64,000 nt of DNA from Deinococcus hopiensis KR-140. GTDB taxonomy: Bacteria; Deinococcota; Deinococci; Deinococcales; Deinococcaceae. Each line of letters opens with the position of its first letter. The first letter of the stretch is position 1. The DNA lies in contig NZ_FWWU01000005.1 of the NCBI RefSeq assembly GCF_900176165.1, forward strand, positions 310,001 to 374,000. The letters are read 5' to 3'. Shown here piece by piece: positions 1-10,701 of the stretch. The notes under the pieces were generated by a model. It was not told the DNA's origin. It ran no database searches and saw nothing but the letters and a program-made list of their open reading frames with translations. The translations under genes and the position numbers were made by a program.

Positions 1-2
1 AA

Positions 3-587
3 CTGAGCGTCTGGCTCCCGGACGGGACCGATGTGGCGACGCTCCGCCGGGCCCTCGAACGCCTGGTGTCGCTGACCCTGCCCCTGATGGAGCGCGCCGC
101 TGCGCAGACCAGGACGCGGAGCGAGGCTGGTGCCGTCCTCGACGCAATGGTGGACGCCCTGCACCCAGACCTGCCAGACGGCTTCTACTTCATGGCCGCT
201 GACATCGGTGCCGAGAAGAAGTGGCGGCGTCTGGCGAATGCAGCATGGCCGAACCAGCTGCATTACGAACTCGGGATGGCGGGCGACAAGGTGGTCCTTC
301 ACCTGCACGACGAACTGAAGATGGGAAGTGGCGAGAAAAGCCAGTTGGCCTCCATCTGGAAACCTCTGATCCACGCGACCCGCGAAGCCTTTCCAGCCTT
401 GCTGGTCACCGGTGGAGAACGGGCCAGCGGAACGCGCTGGATCAACGTTCCGCTGGACGACGTGAGGGATAAGCAGACCCTTTGCGAGCGGATCCAGGCC
501 TTCATCCACCTGACCCAGCCGACCATTGACGCTGCCTTTGAGTCGCGGGGCAACTCTGCTGCCCCCTCTCTTGGCCCTGAATCCTGA
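3..587 (+). CDS. 3' part of an unrecognised protein (5' end outside window)
   Basis: The frame is open from base 3 with no stop before the window edge, so the gene most likely begins upstream; the first internal start is GTG at 33 (184 residues from there). I do not recognise the family. The visible part is soluble with mixed helix/strand character, with a cluster of charged residues (GAEKKWRRL near residue 59, HLHDELKMGSGEKSQ near 90) and no membrane segment or signal peptide. It ends 17 bases before the ATG of the following helicase on the same strand, so the two may be co-transcribed. A nuclease-type or DNA-binding role would fit the helicase neighbours but is only a guess. Confidence 0.55.
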   Translation: MSVWLPDGTDVATLRRALERLVSLTLPLMERAAAQTRTRSEAGAVLDAMVDALHPDLPDGFYFMAADIGAEKKWRRLANAAWPNQLHYELGMAGDKVVLHLHDELKMGSGEKSQLASIWKPLIHATREAFPALLVTGGERASGTRWINVPLDDVRDKQTLCERIQAFIHLTQPTIDAAFESRGNSAAPSLGPES

Positions 588-604
588 CCTGACTCCTCCT
601 GGAT

Positions 605-2275
605 ATGCCCGCGATGAAGCCATCCGTCTTCCGTCCCAGCCGATACCAGCAGGCCATCTTCGACTTCGTGCGGAGTGGCAGCGGCGACGGTGTGGTCCGC
701 GCGGCGGCTGGGGCGGGCAAGACGACCACGCTGGTCGAGATTGCCCGGCTCCGGCTCCTTCCGGGGGACCTCGACGCCTGCTTCCTGGCCTTCAACAGAC
801 ACACGGCGGGTGAACTCCGGGCCCGTCTGCCCGGGCATGTTCGCGCCGATACCGTTCACGCGCTGGGCAGGCGAAGTCTCCTGGCCCGCTTCCCCATCCT
901 GAAGAGCCGGGAGCCGGAGGGGCGCAAATCGCGGCACCTCATACGCGAACGCCTCAAGCAGATGCGGGGGGAGTTCGTGGTGGCTGAACACAACTGGAGG
1001 GTGGCCGAGCGGTACCTGCAAGACCTGCTGCGCTTCGCCATGGCCAATCTCACTGACACGAAGCTCGAAGAGGAGGTCGCTGCGCTCGCCGTGCAGTACA
1101 ACCTCGCGCCGCCTGAGGACCACGGCCTGGAGGTGCAGTGTCACCGGGAGGTCCAGCACATGCTGCGCCGCCGCCTGGAGCTGCTCAAGGCCCACCAGAT
1201 CTACGGCTTTGAGGACATGCTCTACCTCCCGGCAGTTCTGAAACTGCCCGTACAGCAGTACGGTTTCGTCTTCGTGGACGAGGCGCAGGACCTCAGCGCC
1301 GTGCAGCTGGAAGTGGTGCTGCGGGCTGTAAAGCCTGGCGGGCGGCGGCTGTTCGTCAGGGACGAGCGGCAGGCCACCTACGGCTTCACGGGGGCGGATA
1401 CCGATTCGCTGAGCCGGATCGTGGAGCGGACCGGCGCGAGTGTGCTGCCGCTGTCGATCACCTACCGCTGCCCGAAGTCGCACGTGGCCCTCGCGAAGCA
1501 CCTGGCCCCGGAGATCGAAGCGGCTCCGGGCGCGCCGGAAGGCCAGGTGTTCGTCATCAAGGAAGCGTGGCTCTCCCGCTGGGTCAAGGCCGGTGACCTC
1601 GTGATTTGCCGCTACACCGCTCCACTGGTACGGCAGTGCCTGACCCTCATCCGCTGCAACATCCCTGTCGTGGTCCGGGGGATGGACATCGGCACGCAGT
1701 TGCAGGAGATCAGCCGTCACCTGTTCGCCCGGGGACTGGAGGGCTGGGAAGTGGCGCTGGAAGCCTACCGGATCACCGAGGAGGCCCGCATCCGGCGGTA
1801 CGCCGCCACGGAGAACGACGCCGACAGGCAGGTGGCGCTCCGGATGGACCTGCTCACTTCGCTGAAGGTGCTGACGCGCGACGTGTACGAGCATGGCGGG
1901 CGGTACGTCGAAGAACTCTGCACCTTCCTGGCTGGATTCTTCAGCGACGAGGAGTCGCCCATCGTGTTCTCGACCATCCACAAGGCCAAGGGGCAGGAGG
2001 CCGACCGCGTGTTTCTCCTCTACCCGAAGACCATGCCCGCCGTGTACGCCCGCACGGCCACCGCTGCCCAGGGAGAAGCTTGCGTGCAGTTCGTGGCCTT
2101 GACGCGCGCCCGGCGCGCCTGGCCCGGGCCGAAGCAGACGGTGAGAAGACGAAAGACATCGCGCTGCTGCCCAAGCTGCGCGTTCACGATCTACGACACA
2201 CCTTGGTCTCCATCATGGCGGCACGGAAGGAGCGCCTCGAAGTCATTGCCCAGTGGATCGGTGACAATCCGGTGA
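605..2275 (+). pseudogene. UvrD/REP-type helicase, C-terminus replaced at a recombination junction
   Basis: Superfamily 1A helicase reading frame of 556 codons. Walker A GAGKT is at residues 36-40, motif II VDEAQD at about 224-229, the motif III region reads RDERQATYGFTGAD (the usual Gly of GDxxQ is Arg here), the motif V-like STIHKAKGQEADRV is followed by VALTRAR (motif VI) near residue 500. Family members continue about 20-100 residues after motif VI; here the frame loses helicase similarity at about base 2125 and the last 50 residues are Arg/Ser/Pro-rich out-of-frame translation of a recombinase fragment. All seven motifs are nearly present, so some activity cannot be excluded, but the C-terminal end is not original. 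ATG at 605 was chosen because similarity begins right there. Confidence 0.75.
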
Positions 2276-2403
2276 CGGTGACTAAAGTCTACCTGCACGT
2301 GTTCAAGCAGGACACGGCCATGCCGACCCTCGGGCTCCTGAGCCGACCAGACGTATCCGAGACGACTGACGAAGCGCCAGAGCAGTCTCCCCTGCCCGAA
2401 TGA
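2125..2403 (+). pseudogene. C-terminal fragment of a tyrosine recombinase/integrase
   Basis: In the plus frame ending at 2403, residues encoded from about 2125 read KLRVHDLRHTLVSIMA, then EVIAQWIGDNPVTVTKVYLH: the HxLR box, then a Gly-Asp in place of the usual His/Gly, and the catalytic Tyr, spaced as in the catalytic domain of tyrosine recombinases. The N-terminal half and the first catalytic Arg are missing; upstream in the same frame is only shadow translation of the helicase. It overlaps the 3' end of the helicase frame in another frame, which marks the join between two unrelated genes. It cannot be active alone. Confidence 0.8.
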
Positions 2404-2502
2404 TCTCCTCACGCCCATCTCTGTCAGGCTTCTGTACAGGGCGCAATGAAAGAGTGTTTGGCACAATGGTCAGGTTCATCACGTTGAGTATCCCGGGGCA
2501 TC

Positions 2503-5004
2503 ATGCAGCCCACAGCTGAGCAGCGGCAGATCATCGAGCACACCGTGGGACACGCCCTGGTGTTCGCCGTGGCAGGGTCAGGCAAGACCACCACCATGGT
2601 CGAGCGCATTTTGAACTTGGTGCGGCATCAGCAGGTCCGCCCCAGGCGAATTCTGGCCTGCACCTTTTCGAGAGAAGCTGCGCGCACCATTGAGCAGCGG
2701 CTGGCACGGCACCCTGAAACCACTGGCGTCAAGGTGGCCACCCTGCATGCCCTGGCCTACACCATTCTTCAAGAAGCCAAGCAACTGGGGCTGACCAGGA
2801 TTCAGCGTGGTGAAGACGGCTTCGCGCGAAAGCTGTTTCAGGAAGCTCGCCAGCAATTGATCAGCGAAGATGTCAACGACAAAAGCGCCTTCTACAACAT
2901 CAAGTACGACGACTTTCAGACCTACATGTCCGTTCAGAAGGGTCACCTGCGCTTGCCTTACGTTCCGGGCGATCTCCCTACCTGGGCCCAACAGCTGATC
3001 GGTCTACCCGACCGTGGCATCGAACTGTACGCGGACCTCTACGCCCGGCATGATGCCCTGCGGCGGGAAGCAGACTGCATGGACTTCGACGATTCAATCG
3101 TCGAGGCCTGGCTCCTGATGGCCCGCTTTCCCGTCCTAAGTGACGCCATGAAAGGTCGGTGGGACTTCGTCCACGTCGATGAGTTCCAGGATGTCAACCT
3201 TGCACAGAGTGAAATGCTGCATCTCCTGGCCTCATCCTGCACCAGCTACATGGCCATCGGGGACGACGACCAGACGGTGTACCAGTGGCGCGGAGCCGAC
3301 CCCCGGTTCATCCTCGATTTTGCGACGAGGTACCAGGCCCAGACCTTCACGCTGAGCACCAACTTCCGCTGTCCCATGGGTGTCATCGCTTTGGCAGACC
3401 AGGTCATCCAACACAACACGGTCCGCGCGCCCAAGCGCCTGCGGGCATCCCGTGGAGACAACGGTGTCCACCTGCACGGGCATGGTCCCGGCCAGGCCGC
3501 TCACGTGGCCATCCAGGTCATTCAGGAAGGGCGATCTCCTTCTGACATCGTCATCCTGGTCCGCACCTACGCCCAGACGGGGGAAATCGAGCAGGTCTTC
3601 CTCGAGCGGGAAGTGCCGTACCTCATGGTCGGTGCGGTCCCCTTTTACCAACGCCAGGAGGTGAGCGTGCTGCTGGCTTACCTGCGCCTGGCGCTTGCCG
3701 ACCTGGACGTGCAGCGGGACGTGCCGTTGACCGCCAAGCAACGGGTAGAACTCCTCAAGGACTGGCAGATTGTGGCCAACGCTCCGAACCGCTTCCTGCG
3801 GACGCAGACCGTCCACGATCTGGGCCGTGAGCTGTGGCACAACGGGAAAACCCTCGCCCTCGCCTTGGAGGAACTGGCTCCCGGACTGCGTGGCAATGGG
3901 CGGGAGGTCCTCAAGCTCAGCGAAGCCCTGGCGATCCTGACCGATGACCTCGGGTTAGCCCAGGGCAAGGAAACGCTCCTCCAGTTTGCAGACACGATCG
4001 GTTACACCGAGCATCTCATCAAGACCGCGCCCACCCGGGAATTCGGTGAGGAGCGGTCTGGAAGTGTCCGTGCACTGGCGGAAATGGCGCAGGAACGCTC
4101 ACTGGGTGAACTCGTGACGTTCATTACCCACCTGCGCACCCAGGGGCGGCACGTCGAGCGTCTGGCCGACGCTGAGGATGACGGGGTTGAGCGCGTGACG
4201 ATCATGACGGCGTTCCGGGCCAAGGGGCTGGAGTGGCCGGTCGTCATCGTGCCGGACTGCAAGGCCGGGCTGTACAGGATCAGGGAAAGCGCGGATCAGG
4301 CCGCAGCGGAAGAGGAGCGCCGCGTGTTCTACGTCGCCCTCACACGTCCAAAGCAGGAGTTGCACCTCGTGGTCGACGGGCACGAACCCACCCCATTCCT
4401 CACGGTGGTCAAGCACGAGGCGCTCGTGCACGGCCACACCCGCCTGGTGCAACTGATGGCGCGCGATCCGGTGCACTGGAGCGCACGAGATACACTGGAG
4501 GCCAGCGAGCTCCTGCGCACCTACGGCCATGAGCAGTACGTGCAGCTGTGGCTGGACGGCGGTTACCGGGGAAAGCTCCTGCGCCGAATCGACGCACTGA
4601 GAGCTGCACTGGTAGGGCAACCGCAGCCCTATCATGGCCAAGCGGAGACGGTAGAGGCCCTGAGCCTGGAGCCTTACCGCCAGCATGGCGACCTCAAGCT
4701 CACATCGGGTGACGACTTCGACGCTTTCCAGGACCTCGAGGTGCTGGTGCGCGAGTTACACCAGCGGTACGCACCACCTGCTGTCAATTCCAGCGGGCAA
4801 ACGGCAGGCCGCTCAACTGGGACAGCGCTTCGTCCCACCGACACCCGGGTAGGCATGGCTGTCAAGCACAAGCGCTTCGGAGAGGGGGTGGTCCTCGCCA
4901 TGAAAGGTTCCGGTGACCGGACAGAGGTGGAAATTCGCTTCAACAACCTCGAAGCGACCAAGAAGATGCTCGTGGCTTATGCGAACCTCCAAGACGCCTC
5001 CTGA
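2503..5004 (+). CDS. UvrD/PcrA-family ATP-dependent DNA helicase
   Basis: 833 residues, typical length for UvrD/PcrA. Visible in order: Q-motif TAEQRQII (4-11), Walker A GSGKT (25-29), motif Ia TFSREAART, motif II VDEFQD (225-230), motif III GDDDQTVYQWRGADP, motif IV TNFRCP, motif V TAFRAKGLEW, motif VI VALTRP (about 611-616). The last 50 residues (VGMAVKHKRFGEGVV onward) form the small C-terminal Tudor-like domain found in PcrA/UvrD. It should be a 3'-5' DNA translocase acting in repair, plasmid replication or recombination. It starts at ATG 2503 about 100 bases after the recombinase fragment and is independent of the truncated helicase upstream. Which replicon or repair pathway it serves is not shown by the sequence. 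Confidence 0.9.
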   Translation: MQPTAEQRQIIEHTVGHALVFAVAGSGKTTTMVERILNLVRHQQVRPRRILACTFSREAARTIEQRLARHPETTGVKVATLHALAYTILQEAKQLGLTRIQRGEDGFARKLFQEARQQLISEDVNDKSAFYNIKYDDFQTYMSVQKGHLRLPYVPGDLPTWAQQLIGLPDRGIELYADLYARHDALRREADCMDFDDSIVEAWLLMARFPVLSDAMKGRWDFVHVDEFQDVNLAQSEMLHLLASSCTSYMAIGDDDQTVYQWRGADPRFILDFATRYQAQTFTLSTNFRCPMGVIALADQVIQHNTVRAPKRLRASRGDNGVHLHGHGPGQAAHVAIQVIQEGRSPSDIVILVRTYAQTGEIEQVFLEREVPYLMVGAVPFYQRQEVSVLLAYLRLALADLDVQRDVPLTAKQRVELLKDWQIVANAPNRFLRTQTVHDLGRELWHNGKTLALALEELAPGLRGNGREVLKLSEALAILTDDLGLAQGKETLLQFADTIGYTEHLIKTAPTREFGEERSGSVRALAEMAQERSLGELVTFITHLRTQGRHVERLADAEDDGVERVTIMTAFRAKGLEWPVVIVPDCKAGLYRIRESADQAAAEEERRVFYVALTRPKQELHLVVDGHEPTPFLTVVKHEALVHGHTRLVQLMARDPVHWSARDTLEASELLRTYGHEQYVQLWLDGGYRGKLLRRIDALRAALVGQPQPYHGQAETVEALSLEPYRQHGDLKLTSGDDFDAFQDLEVLVRELHQRYAPPAVNSSGQTAGRSTGTALRPTDTRVGMAVKHKRFGEGVVLAMKGSGDRTEVEIRFNNLEATKKMLVAYANLQDAS

Positions 5005-5129
5005 GCCGACACCACTGCCATTTCACTGAAGATGATCCCACCTGAGCAGGTCAAGGCCCTTCACAAGGACGCAGGGGTTCGGAAGGGTACTCCCGAACCT
5101 CTGCCTTTCTGAACGCCGTTAGCCACTGC

Positions 5130-6268
5130 TTATAGCAGGAGTTCCTCTTCGGAGGTCGGCTCCTGCTTCCAACTGTCGTCAAACGTGTAGGACGTGACCC
5201 GCTCGAAGGGGTTCTGAATCTCGTGCAGGACTGGCTCTGTGTCGAGGTTCTCGATCACGTACAGCCAGTAATGGGACTTCTCGCGTTTGGCCATACGGTA
5301 CTGGTTAGCACTCAAGGCAACGCCCCGTTGCGCCCAGGGGCCGCTCATGGTCTTGAGTTCGATATACCGCACCACACCGTCCTGGTCAGCCGAAGTGATG
5401 TCGTAGCCTGCGCCGTAATCCTGGGAGACGTCCTCAGGACGGTGCCCGCGCCTCCATTCGTGTTCCATCACGTAGGCCATACCGCGCTGGTCCACCTCGC
5501 GGGCATGGGTTTCAGCCTCGTTCTCCTCAGGCCCCTCGTAGACGTAGGTGTAGTTTCGGAAACGTTGTTGCCGGGACGGCGAAGCTGCAGATCGGTGCCC
5601 AGCGTGAGGCCCCGCTTCCCCTTGAGGACGCGGCGAATGCTGAGATGGTCCTGAGCTGCCGGGGCGGGTAGCTTGAGCACCTTGAGAAGAGGTACTGGAA
5701 GCCTTTGCAGGACGCGATGTTTCCGTTGAGTTGGGCGTCTTTCCGCCAGTGGAGGCTGATGGGCGTGGAGGGCTGGCATGACCGGGAGTCGAGGATGCGG
5801 AGGTTGAGGAAGACGAGGAGTCTGCGGGCGTCGTCCGTTTCGCGGTTAGACTGCTCCCTTCCTGCGCAGCCTCTGCGGAGACTTCATCGATAGGATCCTC
5901 TTCCTCTTCTGAACCGCTGTCTTCCACCGTCGCTGTCGAAGCACTGGCAATTTCCACAGGGATATACTCTTCCGGGAGTTCTATCATGCCGAATTCGGTC
6001 AGGTAGTCTTGGGCCTGATCAAGGGATTTAGACCAAATGCTATCTAATGTTATTTTGTCCGCCGGATCCAACAATCCTAAAACTTCCGCCAGAACATCAA
6101 CCGTGTGCTTTTGCTTAAGGTCGCGTACGTACAAACGTTGTGCCTCTGCGTCTGCCGCATAGCTCAGCAGGCATTGGCCTGAAATACGGAAGCCGACCAA
6201 CTCAACTCTGGCGGGAATGCTGTCACAACGGAAGAATTGAAATCCAAGGATGTGATCCCGCAACTCAT
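5130..6268 (-). pseudogene. 3' part of the sacsin-like ATPase/DUF3883 gene, separated by an IS
   Basis: C-terminal portion (about 379 codons) of a gene whose 5' part lies at 7162-10505. Reading starts directly at the IS edge; the first usable start within it is TTG at 6263. The central part (about residues 125-240 of this piece) is a low-complexity Ser/Pro/Thr/Glu linker. The last 130 residues are a DUF3883 domain, a PD-(D/E)XK-like fold: GYDIT, then YIELKTMSG with the acidic and Lys positions, LSANQYRMA and SHYWLYVIE. DUF3883 domains are found at the end of very large ATPases, several in defence-type loci. When the IS and one TA target copy are removed this piece is exactly in frame with the ATPase piece. 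Confidence 0.85.
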
Positions 6269-6270
6269 TA

Positions 6271-7159
6271 GACCTCTTGCGAAAGTCGTAGGCTAAGCTG
6301 GGAGGGTGGAGCGAGACCGTCTGACACGCACGCTGAAGATGAATCGCAAGCAGTTCCGTCGACGCACCGGGGTCTACCCGGAAACGTTTGCTGAGATGGA
6401 AGAGGTGCTGACCCTACGCGAAGGACAGAAAAAGAAATCAGGCCGCCCCGCCGCGCTCAGCGTGGCGGAACAACTGCTGATGACCCTGGAATTCTGGCGC
6501 GAGTACCGGACCTTCGCCCACCTGGGTGACGACTGGGGTGTGCACGAAGCCACCGTGCATCGCACGGTGGAACGCGTGGAAGCGGCTCTGATTGCCAGTG
6601 CACGGTTCCAGCTGCCCAAGAAACGCGTGTTTCAGGAAGCACAACTCGTGTACAGCATCGTCGCGGTCGATGCTTCCGAAGTGCCCTGTGAACGGCCCAA
6701 AAAAAGCAGCGCGCGTGGTACAGCGGCAAGAAAAAGCGGCACACCCTGAAATTTCAGGTGCTGATGTGCACAGTGACGCAGCGCATCCTGGGCACCGCCA
6801 CGAGCGCTGGGGCGGTTCATGACCTAAAGCTGTTTCGTCAGTCAGGCGTTCGTTTTCCTCACCAAACGGCGCTTATTGGAGATGCAGGGTATCAGGGCCT
6901 GTGGAGAAGCCACAGGCACGCCCTTACCCCCCATAAGGCGACGCAGGCGTCGCCTCTGTCCGCGGAGCAGCGCCAGGACAACCGTGTCCTCGCGCATACC
7001 AGGCAGGCAATCGAGCATATGATCCGTCGCATGAAGATCTTCCGTGTGCTGAAGGGCGTGTACCGACATCGGCGGCGTCGGTTTGCACTCCGGGTTCAGC
7101 TCATCGCAGCGCTGTGCAACCTCACCCAAGCCTGCCGATCGTGACTTTCGCAAGAGGTC
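6271..7159. mobile_element. IS5-family (IS427-like) insertion sequence, 889 bp
   Basis: The ends are perfect 17-bp inverted repeats GACCTCTTGCGAAAGTC (left on plus, right on minus), flanked on both sides by TA (6269-6270 and 7160-7161), the expected target duplication for the IS427 group; a 3-bp ATT duplication is an alternative reading of the same bases. Inside is a two-frame DDE transposase joined by a frameshift. Both ends and all catalytic residues are intact, so it looks recently inserted and potentially mobile. Confidence 0.92.
6306..7144 (+). CDS. IS5-type DDE transposase made by -1 frameshifting
   Basis: The upstream frame (6306-6749) gives the helix-turn-helix and first catalytic Asp (VAVDASE); the downstream frame, up to 7144, gives the second Asp (IGDAGYQG) and the Glu region (QAIEHMIRRMKIFRVLKG). 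The frames overlap at a run of seven A (6699-6705) in CCC-AAA-AAA-AGC. A -1 slip there reads on as KKKQRAWYSGKKKRHTLKFQ, restoring a transposase of about 279 residues. Such A6-A7 slip sites are well known in IS5/IS427 elements, so this is a programmed frameshift rather than decay. Confidence 0.88.
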
Positions 7160-7161
7160 TA

Positions 7162-10100
7162 TTGACGAGTTGACTGCGATGCACCTTCAAGGCCAGGCGC
7201 AACAGTGCTGGAAGCATCTGTTTCAACTTCTTATTCTGCTCGGTCAATAAGCGAGATGCACCCTGTGGAATGTCATAGGTCACCTTCCAAACAGAGCTGA
7301 GAGAGCGGACTCCCAGTTCCTCGAAGAAGCCTCTCGACGCGACATCACGGGTGCGAACTTCAATTCGCTGGGGAAGGTTGAACTTGGCAAGTTCATCGGC
7401 TGGCTTGTCCACGAACAGGGCATCTTCAGGACGCAGAAGGGAGCCCTTCGTACGTTCCTTCCAGACGACCGGCACCACCCGCTTGCCACGAAGGGACTGC
7501 AAGATGTCCTTGAGCCCTTCCCGGTTCTTGGCGTACGCATCCGACAAGGCCCGGATGCAACGTTCAGCCACATCCTGCGCCTCTTTGGAAGGCGTCTCCC
7601 CACTCACACATTGGGAAGCGATTTCAAGCAGGACGTCTCGGAACGTGCTGGGGTTAGGTGAGGACGGGATCGAAAGTATGTCGATGAGCGGCCTGAATTT
7701 GGTCAATTCGTTTTGCCCTACCCGGTATCGCCAGCGACCCAGATTCGGATCCTCACGGAAGAGGTGTGTGGCAGCCGCGAATGTGCCGTCACCCAGAGGA
7801 AAAAGCTTCAGCGCCCTGAGTTCGCCCCGAGTCTTTTCCGCCACGCGTCCGGCCTGACTGTTCAACCAGTACAAGATCCTGAGCGATGGTCCCTGCCCGC
7901 GGGTGTTGAGGTCACGGATGTGTTGCGCCACCTGTTCCGGTTGGGGGTGAGCAAAACCGAGGGCTCGCCGGTTCTCTCTCCGGAACTCCTCTCCGTCGGG
8001 GAGACGGATACCGCAGAGCCGCTTGTTTCCCAGGTGGTGGCCGACCAGTTCAGCGTCTTCGGCCTGCACCAATTCGCTTGGGGTATACCAGCCCTTGCCC
8101 TCCCTATCGGGTAACCACTTGATCTTCGCCAGGTGGGTACTCAGCACGGTTGTGGAAGCCTGGAGGGCGTGGCTCAGGACCTTCTGCCGAACACCAACGC
8201 TGAGGTTTGTCACTGATTCCTGAGCACGCTGCTCCAGCTCACGCACGATGTCCTTGTCGGTAACGGTCATCGACATGTCCAACGCTTCCATCAAGGGCCG
8301 TACACCTCGCCCCTTGTAATGGGTTGAAGCGAACTGCGGGTAACTGTCACCAAAGAGCGCCGTCATCAGGTCATTCGGCCAGTACAACGTCTCGGGACGG
8401 ACCCACTTCCCTTTACTGTCTTCGGCGCACGTCAGGGACTTCCACTCCGCGAGAGGAAAATCGTCTCGGCTGTAAACCTGTGCAATGGCCTCGATCACTT
8501 CCCGACGACGCCCTACGTGCTTCTGAAAAAACTCTGGCAGCAGGCGGCCATAGTAGGTTTTGGCATCCAACACAGGAAGGGCCAGACGTTCCAGCAAGCC
8601 CTCGTGGCCCTTCATATATCCGACGTCGATCAGCTTGCGGACGTGGAAAGGGTCGTTGATCTGGGCGGGGAGCGCCAGTTCGGTGGCGGGGCAGTACTCA
8701 CCCGCCGTTGTGCGGTAGATGGGGAGCGGCCTGAGTGTCTGGCCACCGAGTTTGCGATCACTCGCCAGGAAGGCGTAAGCACGCTGAATGGGCCACCCAG
8801 AGGCAACCAACGCTGGAATGTTAGACGTCTTGCGCAGATCGTCGGCGAATTCGGCGGGGGTGTACTCGTTCACCCGCTCACGAAGAAGCGGTGGGGCGGC
8901 TTCCCACCATTGTGAATCCACCAGCTCATCTTCTTTTAGCCAGGGTGCTGTGACTTTGAGATAAGGTTCCGCACACGTCCATGTTTCTGAAAGCACCGCG
9001 AGTTCACCGTCTGCCGTGAGGGCTAAAGCCAGCGGGTTCAGACGGTCGTCGAGATCTTCGATCTCCTGCCTCCAGCCTTTCTGTTTCTCTTCCAGTTGAG
9101 CGAAGTAAGCAAAAATGGCGTTCAACAAGGGTCGTCTTTGCTCATCGGTCACCCAGTCGACATCGTCTCCAAACAGTTGCTCCAGGGTCTGCAAGAAGGT
9201 CTCGGCATTCAGTTCCGGGACCCCCAGCGCCCGAAAGAGAGCCCGGTACCCTCCGTGTTCCGGTGGTGGCAGGTGCCATGGAGTGCGTACCAGCAAGGTC
9301 TCTTCCAACACGGGGTCCGCATCGTAGGCGATGCGCAGGAAGTCGCCGTGTTCCACCCATTCTCCCGAGCGCGACCAGAACAAGGGGCGCTCCTTGAAGG
9401 TCAGCTGACATGCCTTCCAGAGCCCGCCCACAAACCGTGCGACTGGATGTGGTGAGGATCCATTTCGCGCCGCAGCACTCCGCACTGCAGCCGCGAAGGT
9501 ATACAGCGTTTCAGGCCCACTGGTCGCCAGGTCCAGCAACAACTGTGGCAAAAACGAGACCACACACTCGAGAAGACGCTCATTCCAGACCCGTTTGTCC
9601 GCTTCATCCCAGAGCAGCGTCTTGCGGTCCGTATTGGGATAGAAGTCGGCATTGATGTGGAGCGGAATGCCGGTGGTGTCCCGGGTGGGCAAGAAAGCAT
9701 AGAGGAGCCCAGAGACACTCTCTTCACCGAGGGGAAGGGCGAGTTGCAGGGTCGTTCGCCGTTTGCGCCTCTGGGCTTCACGCTGCACCTCCTCCGTGAC
9801 AGGCACGTCGTACATGCGGTATCTCACCGAGGGACCTGTCGACGAAACCAGCTTCACTTCTTGTGGGCCGGAAGGTTCAATGCACAGCTTCTCAACGAGC
9901 TTGCCTTCCCTCAGGAGGTGGAGGGTCCTCACGTTCCGCAGGAAGACGGCGCTACGCGCAAAGGTCTCCTGGGCCTGAGTAACGAAGGTGTCCAGCTGCT
10001 CCAGATCGACGGGCTCTACGTCCAGCTGGTGCCGGACTTCTGAAGGTTGGGTGGCCCAGGGCAGGATGAAGGTGGACGGCCACTCGTGCGAGACGCCCGT

Positions 10101-10505
10101 CAACTTGCGTGCTTTTCGTTTTAGAGGAAGGAGGATGCGCGCTTGCTGCCGCGAGTAGATGCCAGGCTCATCCGTGACCTGGTACACCGAGACGAAGCCG
10201 ACACCAAAGCTGCCGATCGACTCTGCATCGTCCCGCTTGCTACCGCTGGCGACATGGATGATGCGCTCAAAATGCGAGTCCTCGAATTCGGCGCTGTTGC
10301 CGACACGCAGCGCTTCCGAAGTAAAATCCATCCAGAAGGTTTCCGCCCTGGCGTCTTCGGCATTCTGGATCAGCTCCTGGACGACGGTTCCGAAGCCTTG
10401 CAGCATGCGGAGATCTTTGCGCAGCGACCCGAGCAGCGAGTAACCATAGTCGAGTTCTTCAACAGCGCTGTGCGTGGCCATGCCCCCATCTAAAGAGTTC
10501 TCCAC
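7162..10505 (-). pseudogene. 5' part of a giant sacsin-like GHKL ATPase gene, interrupted by an IS
   Basis: About 1115 codons belong to the original gene; the last 12 residues of the present frame are IS sequence. The N-terminus has the GHKL/Hsp90-type ATP site as in sacsin: LRKDLRMLQGFGTV, then ELIQNAEDARAETFW (N-box, about residues 44-58), followed by a GSFGVGFVSVYQVTD lid motif near residue 97-111. Hsp90-like fold domains of this type couple ATP hydrolysis to conformational change. The rest is a long scaffold with no motif I can name. Start is GTG 10505 or, with a better upstream GGGGG, ATG 10481. Rejoined to the 5130-6268 piece it encodes 1494 residues ending in DUF3883. As it stands the product lacks its C-terminal nuclease-like domain. 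Confidence 0.85.
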
Positions 10506-10701
10506 TTAACGAAATCTCACAACCCGAAGCAGTAAGCCTGCGAGGCCCTTCCAGGCGTCTTGATGGCATAGCCAACGGTCGTACCAGGGGTTGTCCCGCA
10601 GCCGTCGGCTTCGTAACCCGGCATCGAATCAGCTCCTGCAAAAGATTGAGACCCTTCAGCGCCTTTTTCTCCTCCCACTTCAACCGCCTATGGTCGGCGC
10701 G

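Noticed and set aside
299..1981. Long minus-strand open frame of 560 codons opposite the first helicase
   Set aside because: It is the antisense of a GC-rich coding gene with clear helicase motifs; its translation is His/Arg/Pro-rich without any domain. The same holds for the frames at 13094-14476, 27075-28259, 28913-29671, 38238-39300 (plus) and 52306-53283 (plus).
5130..6263. Stand-alone DUF3883 protein gene starting at TTG 6263
   Set aside because: The frame begins in the middle of a gene cut by an IS, and the TTG lacks a ribosome site; best read as the 3' part of the larger gene.
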